A DNA stretch of 41,700 bases from Pelobacter sp. UBA6093. Its GTDB lineage: Bacteria; Desulfobacterota; Desulfuromonadia; Desulfuromonadales; Syntrophotaleaceae. This document shows positions 31,517 to 39,939 of this stretch, piece by piece. The position numbers and the translations under genes were made by a program. The stretch lies in assembly GCA_002435955.1 (NCBI GenBank), contig DIWZ01000023.1, positions 1 through 41,700 of the forward strand, read 5' to 3'. Numbering within the stretch: the first letter of the stretch is position 1; every line of letters starts with the position of its first letter. Below the pieces are notes generated by a model. The model saw nothing but the letters and a program-made list of their open reading frames with translations, was not told the origin of the DNA and ran no database searches.

Positions 31517-32242
31517 ATGAGCATCAAAATTGAGTCCATCGGTTCGCCGACCCCGCCCCGACCCGCCGTCGACAAAAAAACGTCGAATGGTTTCGAGGAT
31601 CGGTTGCAAAACGTCCTGGCTGAGCAATCCCCCCAGGCTTTGGCGGCCCGGCAAGCCAGGCTGCGGATGCACATGTGCCAGCTGGAACTGGCCCGCAGCC
31701 TGTTTGACGAATCGGAGGATACGGGGCTGAGCGCGATGCTGGAGGCCTTACCCATGGCCAGTGGAGCAAGCTTGTCCGGTTTGGCCGACAGACGGATTTT
31801 TGACAGCTCCCCGCCATCTGGCAGCGCCATGACAGGAATAATCCCCCCTGTGCCGACAACCAGGCAAGGAAAGTCGCCTGAGGTGGAACACCTTATAAAT
31901 CAGGCAGCCGCCAACCACGGCGTAGCACCTGGGCTGATTCGCTCGGTGATTCGCACCGAAAGTGCCTTTAACCCCCGGGCGGTATCGCCTGTGGGAGCCC
32001 AGGGCCTTATGCAACTCATGCCGGGAACCGCAGCGGATCTGGGGGTCACCGATCCCTTTGATCCGGAACAGAATATCATGGCCGGCACCCGTTACCTGCG
32101 GCAACTTCTCGACCGTTACAACGGTGATCTGGACCACGCGCTGGCCGCCTACAACTGGGGCATGGGTAACGTCGATCGCTACGGACTGGACCGTTTGCCC
32201 GAAGAAACCCGCAACTACCTGGTGCGGGTCAAACAGGCCTGA
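31517..32242 (+). CDS. Lytic transglycosylase (Slt70-like catalytic domain)
   Basis: A 241-residue GH23 lytic transglycosylase that would cleave peptidoglycan with anhydro-muramic product formation. The catalytic domain (about 120-240) has Glu148 in IRTESAFNP, AVSPVGAQGLMQLMPGTA, and the ending DLDHALAAYNWGMGNVDRYG. The first 115 residues are low-complexity and helical with no signal peptide, lipobox or membrane segment, so export must use a non-Sec route or the protein acts in a specialised context such as flagellar or secretion assembly. AGGAGG lies just before the ATG at 31517; the longer reading is rejected. It converges on the radical SAM gene (17 bases apart). Confidence 0.88.
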   Translation: MSIKIESIGSPTPPRPAVDKKTSNGFEDRLQNVLAEQSPQALAARQARLRMHMCQLELARSLFDESEDTGLSAMLEALPMASGASLSGLADRRIFDSSPPSGSAMTGIIPPVPTTRQGKSPEVEHLINQAAANHGVAPGLIRSVIRTESAFNPRAVSPVGAQGLMQLMPGTAADLGVTDPFDPEQNIMAGTRYLRQLLDRYNGDLDHALAAYNWGMGNVDRYGLDRLPEETRNYLVRVKQA

Positions 32243-32259
32243 AGTCCCGCCCCCCCGGT

Positions 32260-34032
32260 TCAGGATAAGAGGACCAGGCCTTCCGCCAGGGCGGCATCAC
32301 AAAACGCGGCTAGCTCCGTATCGGCAGGCCTGACCCCGTCGTTGCCCAGACTTTTGAGCCAGGCGAGTTCCTGCGATGTAAAAACCCCCAGGGCGACGCT
32401 CCCTTCGTGCAGGTAAAGCATCACCTCGCAGGGGTCGTCGGGCACCAGCATCGCCACCACTTCCAGATCGACCACTCCCATCTCCAGCTTCTCCAGCATC
32501 GCCTCGGGATCCCGTCCGAAAGATACGAAACAACTATCTGGATTCAGATAAAGCCGGCCTGGTTCCGCCGGCAAGCAGTTTTCTCCGAGCTCTCCGCACA
32601 GCAACGCCGATGAATAGCCGAACCAGGCCACAACATCCACCGCCAGGGCAGCGGCCACCAACTTGTCCTGGACCTGAAACATCCCGGCCAGAATCTGTTG
32701 CTGCCAGTCGATGAGATCCACCCCGGCAAGATCCGAAACGGGCACCTGATCGGCCAGCGTGGAAAAAAATTGCACCGGCGTGATCTCCAGGTTATCCAGC
32801 ATCAAGTCGAACCAGGGCACCGCCCTCCCGCGATTGTAAAACAGATCGCAGGCCCGGGCGATGCGCGCGGCACGGTTCATATCGTCGGCACTGAAAGTCG
32901 GGGATGAAATCAGGGTATAGGGCGCTAGGGGCTGATGCTGCAAGCCGAATCGATCCGCGGTCTCCGCCAGGCGCGTCCCGGGCAGTACCGCCAGGGGAAA
33001 GATGTCGAGATGGTTGGGGCGCAGGCCGAGGGCAAAATCAAGGCTTTCGAGAAAACCGTCCAGGTAATCGCCGGGCAACCCATGGATAAGGTCGAAACCA
33101 TAGATCACCCCGGCCTCATGCAAGAGCAGAATGTGGGCGACAAACTCATCCGGATCGATGGTTCGGTTTACCTTGGCCAGCACCACCGGATCGGCACTCT
33201 GCAGGCCGATCTGCAAGGCACAGTTAATGCCGGCAAACAGTCCCGCCATCTCCTCATCGATAAACTCGGCGCGAACCTCGATGGTATAGTGAATCTCCGG
33301 TGCCACCTCCGCCATCATGCGCAACAACTGCTTGGCCTGCGGGGGATTGTAATTGAAGGTGGGATCAAGCACAAATATCTGCTGGACACCGGATTCAGCG
33401 AACAACTCCAGTTCGGCCCGCAAACGCTCCAGGGGGAACCGCCGCACCCGCTCGCTGCCACGCGATTCAAAACAAAAATCACAGCGAAACGGGCAACCCC
33501 TCGACAACTCCCACAGAATGCCCGGATATTGGTGCGGAGGCAGGATCCCCGTCAAATATGGGGATGGCAGCCTCGCCAGATCCGCCACCGGTCCAGAATG
33601 AAGCCGTTCACCGATATGTGCGGGCAGGCAATCCTCCAGTAGCAACTGCATGGCCTCTACCGCAATCTCTTCGCCCTCTCCCGGCAGCACAAAATCGATG
33701 GCGGCATGCCGCGCGATCCCGTCCGGGTCGGCCGTCACCTCGGGGCCGCCGGCAAAAATAACCAGCTGCGGCCGCTGCATCTTCAGTTCCGCAGCCAGGA
33801 GCAAAAGCGGCTCACGATTCCAGACATACAGCGACAATCCGACCACATCGGGCGTGTACCGCAGTACCTGTATCGCGCATTCGGCAATATCCTGCCCAAG
33901 ATAATAATCGGCCAGCCGTGTTGTCAGCCCGGCAGGATAAGCCTGACTGAGACTGGCGGCCAACATCCCCGCAGCCAGCGGCATGGCCCGCGCGGATGGT
34001 TCAATATGCATGGATACAAGGGTAAGTTTCAT
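32260..34032 (-). CDS. B12-binding-domain radical SAM protein
   Basis: A 590-residue protein. The N-terminal B12-binding-like Rossmann domain (about 1-140) contains VVGLSLYVWN, LVIFAGGPEVTADP and FVLPGEGEE, as in class B-type radical SAM enzymes. The radical SAM core (about 165-390) has the cluster motif Cys180, Cys184, Cys187 in SRGCPFRCDFCFESRG, then FVLDPTFNYNP and a GLPGDYLDGF motif. The cobalamin-binding DxHxxG motif is not seen, so cobalamin may not be bound. A 200-residue C-terminal part is of unknown function. AAAAGG precedes the ATG chosen (34032). Its substrate is unknown; no maturation partner is next to it. Confidence 0.82.
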   Translation of the reverse strand: MKLTLVSMHIEPSARAMPLAAGMLAASLSQAYPAGLTTRLADYYLGQDIAECAIQVLRYTPDVVGLSLYVWNREPLLLLAAELKMQRPQLVIFAGGPEVTADPDGIARHAAIDFVLPGEGEEIAVEAMQLLLEDCLPAHIGERLHSGPVADLARLPSPYLTGILPPHQYPGILWELSRGCPFRCDFCFESRGSERVRRFPLERLRAELELFAESGVQQIFVLDPTFNYNPPQAKQLLRMMAEVAPEIHYTIEVRAEFIDEEMAGLFAGINCALQIGLQSADPVVLAKVNRTIDPDEFVAHILLLHEAGVIYGFDLIHGLPGDYLDGFLESLDFALGLRPNHLDIFPLAVLPGTRLAETADRFGLQHQPLAPYTLISSPTFSADDMNRAARIARACDLFYNRGRAVPWFDLMLDNLEITPVQFFSTLADQVPVSDLAGVDLIDWQQQILAGMFQVQDKLVAAALAVDVVAWFGYSSALLCGELGENCLPAEPGRLYLNPDSCFVSFGRDPEAMLEKLEMGVVDLEVVAMLVPDDPCEVMLYLHEGSVALGVFTSQELAWLKSLGNDGVRPADTELAAFCDAALAEGLVLLS

Positions 34033-34225
34033 GAAATGGCCTTTTAGAAAATCCTGCTCCATCATCGTCCGCGGCAGGGTTCGGCAACCTGCATTTTCGG
34101 CACGGTTCAACTCGTTTGACGTCGTACGCCACTTATCTCAAACTTCTATACGGCATATCCGGATACAGCGCAAGGGAGCAGGGCTCAACCAAGGATAACA
34201 GACCAGCATCTGCCATTAAATGCGT

Positions 34226-34254
34226 TTTACAAAATCGACGCCCGATATGTTATA
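34226..34254 (+). promoter_or_regulatory. Putative promoter of mscL
   Basis: TTTACA (34226-34231), a 17-base spacer and GTTATA (34249-34254), about 80 bases before the mscL start, in an AT-rich segment. The gap 34033-34333 contains no gene. Confidence 0.45.
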
Positions 34255-34333
34255 AATAAATCTTAAATTCGTTTGACTGGTTATTGTTGAACCACTTGGC
34301 TTATAGCCTTCAATCCATCAAGGAGGAAATTTC

Positions 34334-34738
34334 ATGGGCATGTTGAAAGAGTTCAAAACTTTTGCCGTAAAAGGAAACATGGTCGACATGGCCGTTGGCA
34401 TCATCATCGGCGCCGCTTTTGGAAAGATTGTCTCATCCCTGGTGGCCGACCTCATCATGCCGCCCCTGGGGCTGCTGCTCGGCGGGATGGATTTCAAATC
34501 TTTCGCAGTGACCCTGCAACCGGCCAGCGACACCGCTGATGCCGTCACCCTTAATTACGGACAATTCCTCCAGACCCTGTGTGACTTTCTGATCATTGGC
34601 TTCGCGATCTTCCTGCTGATCAAAGCCATTAATGCGCTACGCAAAAAAGAGGAAGCCAAGCCGCAGGCCCCCGCCCCCCCGTCCAGGGAAGAGATCCTGC
34701 TTGGCGAAATCAGGGACCTGCTCAAAAACAAGGACTGA
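34334..34738 (+). CDS. mscL: Large-conductance mechanosensitive channel MscL
   Basis: A 134-residue inner-membrane tension-gated channel that forms a pentamer. The opening MLKEFKTFAVKGNMVDMAVGIIIGAAFGKIVSSLVADLIMPPLGLL is canonical, with the first membrane helix at about 16-45. The second helix is FLQTLCDFLIIGFAIFLLIKAIN (about 77-100). A C-terminal helix with REEILLGEIRDLLKNKD ends it. AAGGAGG precedes the ATG. A strong terminator follows at 34767. It opens on hypo-osmotic shock to release solutes. Confidence 0.97.
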   Translation: MGMLKEFKTFAVKGNMVDMAVGIIIGAAFGKIVSSLVADLIMPPLGLLLGGMDFKSFAVTLQPASDTADAVTLNYGQFLQTLCDFLIIGFAIFLLIKAINALRKKEEAKPQAPAPPSREEILLGEIRDLLKNKD

Positions 34739-34766
34739 GCTCTGTTGCACCAGGTTACAAAACAAT

Positions 34767-34806
34767 AACAGGGCTTGTGAGCCAAACACCACAAGCCCTG
34801 TTGTTT
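34767..34806 (+). terminator. Rho-independent terminator between mscL and the OsmC-family gene
   Basis: AACAGGGCTTGTG pairs perfectly with CACAAGCCCTGTT, followed by TTGTTTATC. It lies 29 bases past the mscL stop. The stem is symmetric with an A-run on the other side, so it may also end the convergent OsmC transcript. Confidence 0.88.
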
Positions 34807-34837
34807 ATCAGCTTTCCAGTGATAAACACAATTTACC

Positions 34838-35416
34838 TCAATGAGCTGTTTCCGGCATTTTTTCACCCTTGACGGTAACGCGAATGGGATTGGTAACCAC
34901 ATCGAATACCGGGGAGCGTTGCTGCGCCAACTGGATGAGCTCGTCGATTTTTTCCTGAGGGGCATCGGCTTTAACGCGGAAGTTGACTCGGATATGTTCG
35001 TAGCCATTGCGAACAGTGTCGGACAAGCCCAAAAACCCCCGCAGATCCAGATCGCCTTCGAGATCTGATTCGATTTCATGAATGGCAATACCCTGCGCCG
35101 CGGCATGGTAGACCAGCGAAGTCGTCAAACAGGCGGACAAGGCTGTCAGGATATATTCGACAGGGATGGCACCGATATCCTCACCCAGCAGCAGCGGCGG
35201 TTCATCCGCATCCATTCTGAAATCGTTTCTGTGCACGATCTCCTGCCCGGCACCGTGAAAATCATGAATAACCGTCTGCGTATAGCCCCCGCCCTGCCAG
35301 CGGTTGGTTGCCCGGAACTGGCAGCGGGCCAAAGAGGGATCCTTTTGAATATTTTTGATGTTTTGGCGCAATTGCTCGACATCCACGCCGTTGATGCAAG
35401 TCATTTGTGTTTTCAT
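34838..35416 (-). CDS. OsmC-family protein lacking the usual second cysteine
   Basis: A 192-residue protein of the OsmC/Ohr superfamily. It contains the OsmC core GAIPVEYILTALSACLTTSLVYHAAAQGI with Cys96 at the reactive-site position, and VNFRVKADAPQEKIDELIQLAQQ. The expected second cysteine (usually CPV) is replaced by Ser in QQRSPVFDVV, so a classic two-cysteine thiol peroxidase mechanism is not possible. AAGGAGG precedes the ATG at 35416. Upstream, a TATAAT on the minus strand (35463-35468) is a possible -10 without a clear -35. It converges with mscL across a shared terminator. Confidence 0.85.
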   Translation of the reverse strand: MKTQMTCINGVDVEQLRQNIKNIQKDPSLARCQFRATNRWQGGGYTQTVIHDFHGAGQEIVHRNDFRMDADEPPLLLGEDIGAIPVEYILTALSACLTTSLVYHAAAQGIAIHEIESDLEGDLDLRGFLGLSDTVRNGYEHIRVNFRVKADAPQEKIDELIQLAQQRSPVFDVVTNPIRVTVKGEKMPETAH

Positions 35417-35685
35417 ACCAGCCTCCTTTGGCGTTGGTGCCTGAAAACGGAACTACCTGCACATTATACCGCCCCGGCTGCTCCCGTGGTCTAAAAAATC
35501 GTTAACCCATTGATTTAACATGATGAATTTAATCGCAGCACAACCCTGACTTCCATGGCAGAAGAGCCCAAGGATAGGCCCACCAGCCACTTTTTTCATG
35601 ACAACAGCAGTTTTCCTGTGCTTTAATACCGTGTTTGATGATCCGCCGCTCACGCGGCTTATAAATTTTAGAGGAGATTAGTCCC

Positions 35686-36249
35686 ATGCTTACCTGTTCC
35701 GACCTGCGCAAAGGCTCCAAGCTGATGATCGACGGCGAACCCCACGTTATCGTTCAGTTCGATTTCACCAAGCCGGGCAAAGGCCAGGCCCTTTACAAGT
35801 GCAAGCTGCGCAATATGATTACCGGCTCGCTGTTCGATCGCACCTATCGTTCCGGTGAATCTTTCGAACCCGCCGCCCTCGACGAACGCGATATGCAGTA
35901 TCTCTACCAGGATGAAACGGGTTACGTGTTCATGGACCAGAAAAGCTACGAGCAGACTACCCTCGGCGAGGATGCCCTGGGCGACCAGAAGTATTTCCTG
36001 GTCGACAATATGGAAGTCAAGATCCTGATGTTCGGAGATCGCGGCATCGGCATCACCCTGCCCAACTTCGTCAACCTGCGCGTGACCATGGCTGACCCCT
36101 GGGTCAAGGGCGACACCGCCGCCGGCAACAACAAGCCGGCCACAGTGGAAACCGGCTATAACCTGCAGGTGCCATCTTTCGTTGAAGCAGGCACCCTGAT
36201 CCAGATCGATACGCGCACCGGTGATTACGTTACCCGGGTAAAGGAATAA
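35686..36249 (+). CDS. efp: Translation elongation factor P
   Basis: A 187-residue tRNA-shaped factor that rescues ribosomes stalled at polyproline. Three OB/KOW-like domains are intact. The modification loop FTKPGKGQA carries Lys32, the position modified by beta-lysine in EpmA-type systems (E. coli Lys34). The C-terminal GDTAAGNNKPATVETGY and FVEAGTLIQIDTRTGDYVTR are typical. A GGAG site lies ahead of the ATG. The EpmA modification gene follows after six bases, as an operon. Confidence 0.97.
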   Translation: MLTCSDLRKGSKLMIDGEPHVIVQFDFTKPGKGQALYKCKLRNMITGSLFDRTYRSGESFEPAALDERDMQYLYQDETGYVFMDQKSYEQTTLGEDALGDQKYFLVDNMEVKILMFGDRGIGITLPNFVNLRVTMADPWVKGDTAAGNNKPATVETGYNLQVPSFVEAGTLIQIDTRTGDYVTRVKE

Positions 36250-36255
36250 ACCATT

Positions 36256-37167
36256 ATGCAAGGCAACTGGGCGCTGTCGAAAAAGCGCCCCAGACTTGAA
36301 CAAAGGGCCCGGATCGTACAAACGATCCGGTCCTTTTTCTTTGCACAGGACTATCTGGAAATCGAAACCCCGCACCGTCTTCCCGGCAACGCCCCCGAGG
36401 CGCATATCGATGCGGTGCAAAGTGATGGCTGGTTTCTGCATACCAGCCCCGAACTGTGCATGAAACGCCTGCTGGCGGCCGGCTATCCACGCCTGTTTCA
36501 ACTCTGCCGCTGCTGGCGCGCCGAGGAACGCGGCACCCGACACCTGCCGGAATTCACCATGCTCGAATGGTACGCCGCTCATTGCGACTATCATGCCTTG
36601 ATGGACCACTGCGAGACGCTGCTGGCAGCCCTGCTTCCCGAGGGGAAGCTTCATTACCGGGGACAGTGCATCAACCTGAGCTCCCCCTGGGAGCGCCTGA
36701 CCGTAGCCGAGGCCTTTGACCGGTTCGGCTCCCGATCATTGGAACAGGCCTTGGCTGACAACCGTTTCGACGAAATCATCGCCCTGGAGATCGAGCCGCA
36801 ACTTGGGATTCAGCGACCAACCTTTCTCATCGAATATCCTGGTGCGCTTGCGGCACTTGCCCGCCGGCACCCTCAACGTCCCCATGTGGCGGAGCGCTTT
36901 GAGCTCTACATCGCCGGGCTTGAACTGGCCAACGCTTTCTCGGAACTGACCGACCCGCTGGAGCAACGCCGTCGTTTTGCCGCTGAAGAAACTACCCGGC
37001 AGAAGCTTGGAAAACCTCCCTACCCATCGCCGGAAAAATTCCTGCAGGAACTGGGCGCCATGCCTGAAGCCGCCGGCATCGCCCTGGGACTTGACCGGCT
37101 GGTGATGCTGCTGACCGATGCAGAAACCATCGACGAGGTCGTAGCCTTTACCCCGGAATTGCTGTAA
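36256..37167 (+). CDS. epmA: EF-P lysine ligase EpmA (GenX/PoxA)
   Basis: A 303-residue class II lysyl-tRNA-synthetase-like protein without the anticodon-binding domain. It attaches (R)-beta-lysine to the loop lysine of EF-P. Class II motifs are seen: motif 2 RCWRAEERGTRHLPEFTMLEWY (about 93-113) and motif 3 GIALGLDRLVML (about 280-291), with FELYIAGLELANAFSELTDP in between. Length fits GenX-type proteins. It starts 6 bases after efp and uses AAGGA in the efp tail as ribosome site, so expression is coupled. The aminomutase EpmB, which supplies beta-lysine, is not in the window. Confidence 0.94.
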   Translation: MQGNWALSKKRPRLEQRARIVQTIRSFFFAQDYLEIETPHRLPGNAPEAHIDAVQSDGWFLHTSPELCMKRLLAAGYPRLFQLCRCWRAEERGTRHLPEFTMLEWYAAHCDYHALMDHCETLLAALLPEGKLHYRGQCINLSSPWERLTVAEAFDRFGSRSLEQALADNRFDEIIALEIEPQLGIQRPTFLIEYPGALAALARRHPQRPHVAERFELYIAGLELANAFSELTDPLEQRRRFAAEETTRQKLGKPPYPSPEKFLQELGAMPEAAGIALGLDRLVMLLTDAETIDEVVAFTPELL

Positions 37168-37291
37168 CTCCCCCTGTTTCTCTCACAGAGAAAACCACCC
37201 CAGCAGGATGGTCAACTCGCCCGGATCGCAGTATGCTGGGAGGATCGGGTGCTTCAGATCAGCGTCTCCCGCATGAATGTCCGACGGGTTC

Positions 37292-37327
37292 CAAGGAAAT
37301 CAAGCGCTTGCGCGGAGGCGTGGAGGT
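37292..37327 (+). repeat. Internal segment of the 170-bp repeat, upstream of rtcA
   Basis: Starts CAAGGAAATCAAGCGCTTGC, followed by CGGAGGCGT. It matches the minus strand of 23516-23551 with three differences in 36 bases. Both copies can be read as KEIKRL(H/R)GGV. The ends of the element are not recognisable here. Confidence 0.7.
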
Positions 37328-37346
37328 AAACAGCAAGGAGTTGCCC

Positions 37347-38384
37347 ATGCTTACCATCGACGGCTCCCAAGGCGAAGGGGGAGGTCAGATCCTGCGCAGC
37401 TCACTGGCCCTTTCCCTGGTCACCGGCAAACCCTTTCGGATACACAGCATCCGCTCCCGGCGCCGCAGGCCGGGCCTGATGAGGCAGCATCTTACCGCGG
37501 TTCAAGCCGCGGCCAGTGTCGGTGCGGCGGAAGTGGAAGGCGATCATCCCGGGTCCCTGCAGCTGTCCTTTGCTCCGAAAACCATTCACCCGGGCCATTA
37601 CCACTTCAGCGTGGGCACTGCCGGCAGTTGCACCTTGGTGCTGCAAACTGTTTTGCCGGCACTATGCCTGGCAGCAGGCGCTTCTAATATAGTGCTGGAA
37701 GGGGGCACCCACAATCCCTTCGCACCTCCCTTCGATTTTATCGCCCGTGCCTTTCTCCCACTGGTAACGCGCATGGGGCCAAAGGTGACGGCGATCCTCA
37801 AAAATCCGGGCTTTTACCCGGCTGGCGGCGGACGTTTTGTGGTTCATATCGAACCAGCATCCTGTTTTAAGCCGATCGATCTGCGGCATCGCGGGGATCT
37901 TCTCGCCTATCGGGCCTGTGCTACCGTGGCAAGGCTGCCGCGACATATCGCAGAGCGTGAGATACGGACAATTGGAAATATGCTCGGATGGGGAGACGAA
38001 CACCTCTGTATCGAAGAAATTGCGGAATCCCAAGGGCCCGGCAACATCCTGTCCATCGAGGTCGCAAGTGAAAATATCACCGAAATCTTTACCGGTTTCG
38101 GGGAGCGCAAGGTAACTGCAGAGAAAGTGGCGCGCCAGGCGGGTCGCCAGGTGATGGAATACCTGGCGGCAGGCGTTCCGGTAGGCCCCCATCTGGCCGA
38201 CCAGCTCTTGCTGCCCATGGCCCTGGCCGGTGGCGGATCCGTTAGGACAATGGCGCCCACCCTCCATACCACCACCAATATCGAGGTCATCAAAACTTTC
38301 CTTGGCATCAAAATCGTGACGGAACAACTGGAACGCAACGTTTGGGAAATCCGGATGCTCAGCCAGCCACAGAGTATGCAATGA
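37347..38384 (+). CDS. rtcA: RNA 3'-terminal phosphate cyclase
   Basis: A 345-residue enzyme converting RNA 3'-phosphate ends to 2',3'-cyclic phosphates with ATP. Family motifs are MLTIDGSQGEGGGQILRSSLALS at the N terminus, RPGLMRQHLTAVQA, GTAGSCTLVLQTVLPAL, FYPAGGGRF and His307 in TLHTTTNIEVIKTF, the position of the adenylated histidine. I chose the ATG at 37347, which has AAGGAG seven bases upstream; a longer reading begins inside the repeat segment at 37292. No RtcB ligase or RtcR regulator gene is adjacent, so it is an orphan rtcA. Confidence 0.93.
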   Translation: MLTIDGSQGEGGGQILRSSLALSLVTGKPFRIHSIRSRRRRPGLMRQHLTAVQAAASVGAAEVEGDHPGSLQLSFAPKTIHPGHYHFSVGTAGSCTLVLQTVLPALCLAAGASNIVLEGGTHNPFAPPFDFIARAFLPLVTRMGPKVTAILKNPGFYPAGGGRFVVHIEPASCFKPIDLRHRGDLLAYRACATVARLPRHIAEREIRTIGNMLGWGDEHLCIEEIAESQGPGNILSIEVASENITEIFTGFGERKVTAEKVARQAGRQVMEYLAAGVPVGPHLADQLLLPMALAGGGSVRTMAPTLHTTTNIEVIKTFLGIKIVTEQLERNVWEIRMLSQPQSMQ

Positions 38385-38543
38385 AAGTCGAATTTAAGGG
38401 CCGGCACAAGGCGGCGGGCGAGATAGTCCTGAGGTCTGGAATAAAAAAGACTGGCAATCCGATTCATTTACGCCCATGATGCCGCCGTGCAACCTGTATG
38501 AATCCCAAGCTGACCACTGATAACGCTTTTTCGGAGAACAACG

Positions 38544-38897
38544 ATGGAAGAAATTGACCTGAATCTTCTCGATTACCTGGTTAACGCCGATACCGACTAC
38601 ATCAAAGCCGCCGTCGCCGGCACCCAATACCTGCCGCGAACCGTGTTAGGGGTCGGGACTTTTCTGCTGGACCACGATGGTGACGTCAACCTGCTCACTG
38701 CCAAGCAACAGGTGACGTTTGAGAAGTTTCTCAAACCGCTGCTGTTTCATGTCGCCTGCCAGGGCCTGGCCGGTCCGGAAACCTGCATGGGCAACGGTCA
38801 GGTTGAAACCGATCTGCTGCGCAAATGCTACCAGAGCAATATCTTCCGCTGCCATGCCTGCCGAACAGCAACTGCTGCCAATACCATCGAAGAGTAA
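38544..38897 (+). CDS. Hypothetical protein with a Cys-rich C terminus
   Basis: A 117-residue soluble protein starting MEEIDLNLLDYLVNADTDYIK, with CGGAG ahead of the ATG. The C-terminal third has five cysteines in a spaced pattern (C-x8-C near GPETCMGNG, then KCYQSNIFRCHACR), which could bind metal or an Fe-S cluster. I do not recognise a named family. Codon use and ribosome site support it as real. A hairpin follows its stop. Confidence 0.7.
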   Translation: MEEIDLNLLDYLVNADTDYIKAAVAGTQYLPRTVLGVGTFLLDHDGDVNLLTAKQQVTFEKFLKPLLFHVACQGLAGPETCMGNGQVETDLLRKCYQSNIFRCHACRTATAANTIEE

Positions 38898-38909
38898 TAC
38901 CGAGTCACG

Positions 38910-38947
38910 TCTACTTTGAGCTTTTACGCCTCAAATGATAAAGTAGA
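38910..38947 (+). terminator. Stem-loop after the Cys-rich hypothetical gene (possible terminator)
   Basis: TCTACTTT pairs with AAAGTAGA and, inside it, TTTGAG with CTCAAA. It lies 12 bases past the stop codon. No U-run follows directly, so termination is uncertain. Confidence 0.4.
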
Positions 38948-38997
38948 ACAAAATCAAAATTGTTTTGCCTCAGCCGGAAACGGAAAAGATCAGGACT

Positions 38998-39201
38998 ATG
39001 GCAGGAGAATACCGCAAAGACATCCACCCCGGCCTGCATGTGGCCATCGTGCTGAAGAGCGACCAGCGCACAGGCAAGCTGACGCGCGGCATCGTCGACA
39101 CCCTGCTGACCAAGGCTCCCTATCATTCCAGGGGTATCAAGGTGCGCCTGACCGACGGCCAGGTGGGACGGGTACATGACATCGAACCGCAGGATGACTG
39201 A
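38998..39201 (+). CDS. YwbE family protein (DUF2196)
   Basis: A 67-residue protein starting MAGEYRKDIHPGLHVAIVLKSDQRTGKLTRGIV, with HSRGIKVRLTDGQVGRV toward the end: the full YwbE pattern, including the R-G-I-V and H-x-x-G-I-K-V-R-L motifs. Function is unknown; the fold is likely a small beta barrel. AGGA lies five bases before the ATG at 38998. The RNA-binding protein gene begins 82 bases downstream. Confidence 0.85.
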   Translation: MAGEYRKDIHPGLHVAIVLKSDQRTGKLTRGIVDTLLTKAPYHSRGIKVRLTDGQVGRVHDIEPQDD

Positions 39202-39283
39202 TCGGCAATCTCCGCCCGCATGCCGCTTGAGGTCGGCAGACACAACACCGGCCAACACCATCTTTCCAAACAGAGAGTCCCCC

Positions 39284-39616
39284 ATGAGCAAGGATCTGTA
39301 CGTCAAAAATCTCCCCCCTGAAACCACCGAGGAAGAACTGCGCAAGCTTTTTGGCGTGGCCGGCAAAGTTTCCTACGTCCATATGGGAACTGACGCTAAA
39401 ACCGGCCAGTTTCTCGAATACGCCTACGTCAAAATGTCGAGTGAGGCCGAGGCCAAGGAAGCTGTCCTGTGCCTGGATGATGCACGCGTTATCAATCGCC
39501 AGATCTCCGTCAGTATCGCTAAACCGCAAAAACCCGCGGGCACCCATGCGCCCCCGGTTGAAAAACAAAATCCCGTCAAGCAACGGGAACGGCGGCGCAA
39601 AAAGACAGGTCGATGA
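39284..39616 (+). CDS. Single-RRM RNA-binding protein
   Basis: A 110-residue protein. One RNA-recognition motif occupies about residues 3-80, with RNP2 LYVKNL and RNP1 FLEYAYVKM (aromatic positions are kept as Tyr). A basic tail (KQRERRRKKTGR) follows. Such short RRM proteins occur in cyanobacteria and many deltaproteobacteria and may act in RNA metabolism or cold response. GAGAG precedes the ATG at 39284. Confidence 0.9.
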   Translation: MSKDLYVKNLPPETTEEELRKLFGVAGKVSYVHMGTDAKTGQFLEYAYVKMSSEAEAKEAVLCLDDARVINRQISVSIAKPQKPAGTHAPPVEKQNPVKQRERRRKKTGR

Positions 39617-39939
39617 CCTTCCGGGTTGCGCCAGCAACCATCCCTTGCATAAAAATCAAGAGCCGCCCTGCTTCCGGGTTGGGGCCGTGTATGGCGGCCA
39701 TTGATTTACTCTATCAATGATGCTATCGCAAAAACTTTAATCCTGCTCCTTTGCGTCTGCCAGGGGTTGCCGACCCCTGCAAGCTATCCTCTGAGTATCG
39801 CTTTTAGCATTGACATTTTTGCCATCAAATTAGAAGATGCCCGTCAATCAGATTCTCAGTGATATTGCGGAACCATGCATCCGGTTGGAAGGGCCCGGCA
39901 CTTTTTAGCGGATGATCCTTCGCATAGGTGGAGGCGACA
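39617..39939. other. Non-coding gap upstream of the PAS-GGDEF gene
   Basis: About 320 bases. A GCCGCC/GGCGGC inverted repeat at 39661-39700 could be a weak terminator for the RRM gene, but no U-run follows. No gene or dispersed repeat is recognisable. Confidence 0.4.

Noticed and set aside
38381..38479. 32-codon frame overlapping the rtcA stop (ATGA)
   Set aside because: The overlap is suggestive, but there is no clear ribosome site, no family pattern, and its length is within chance.
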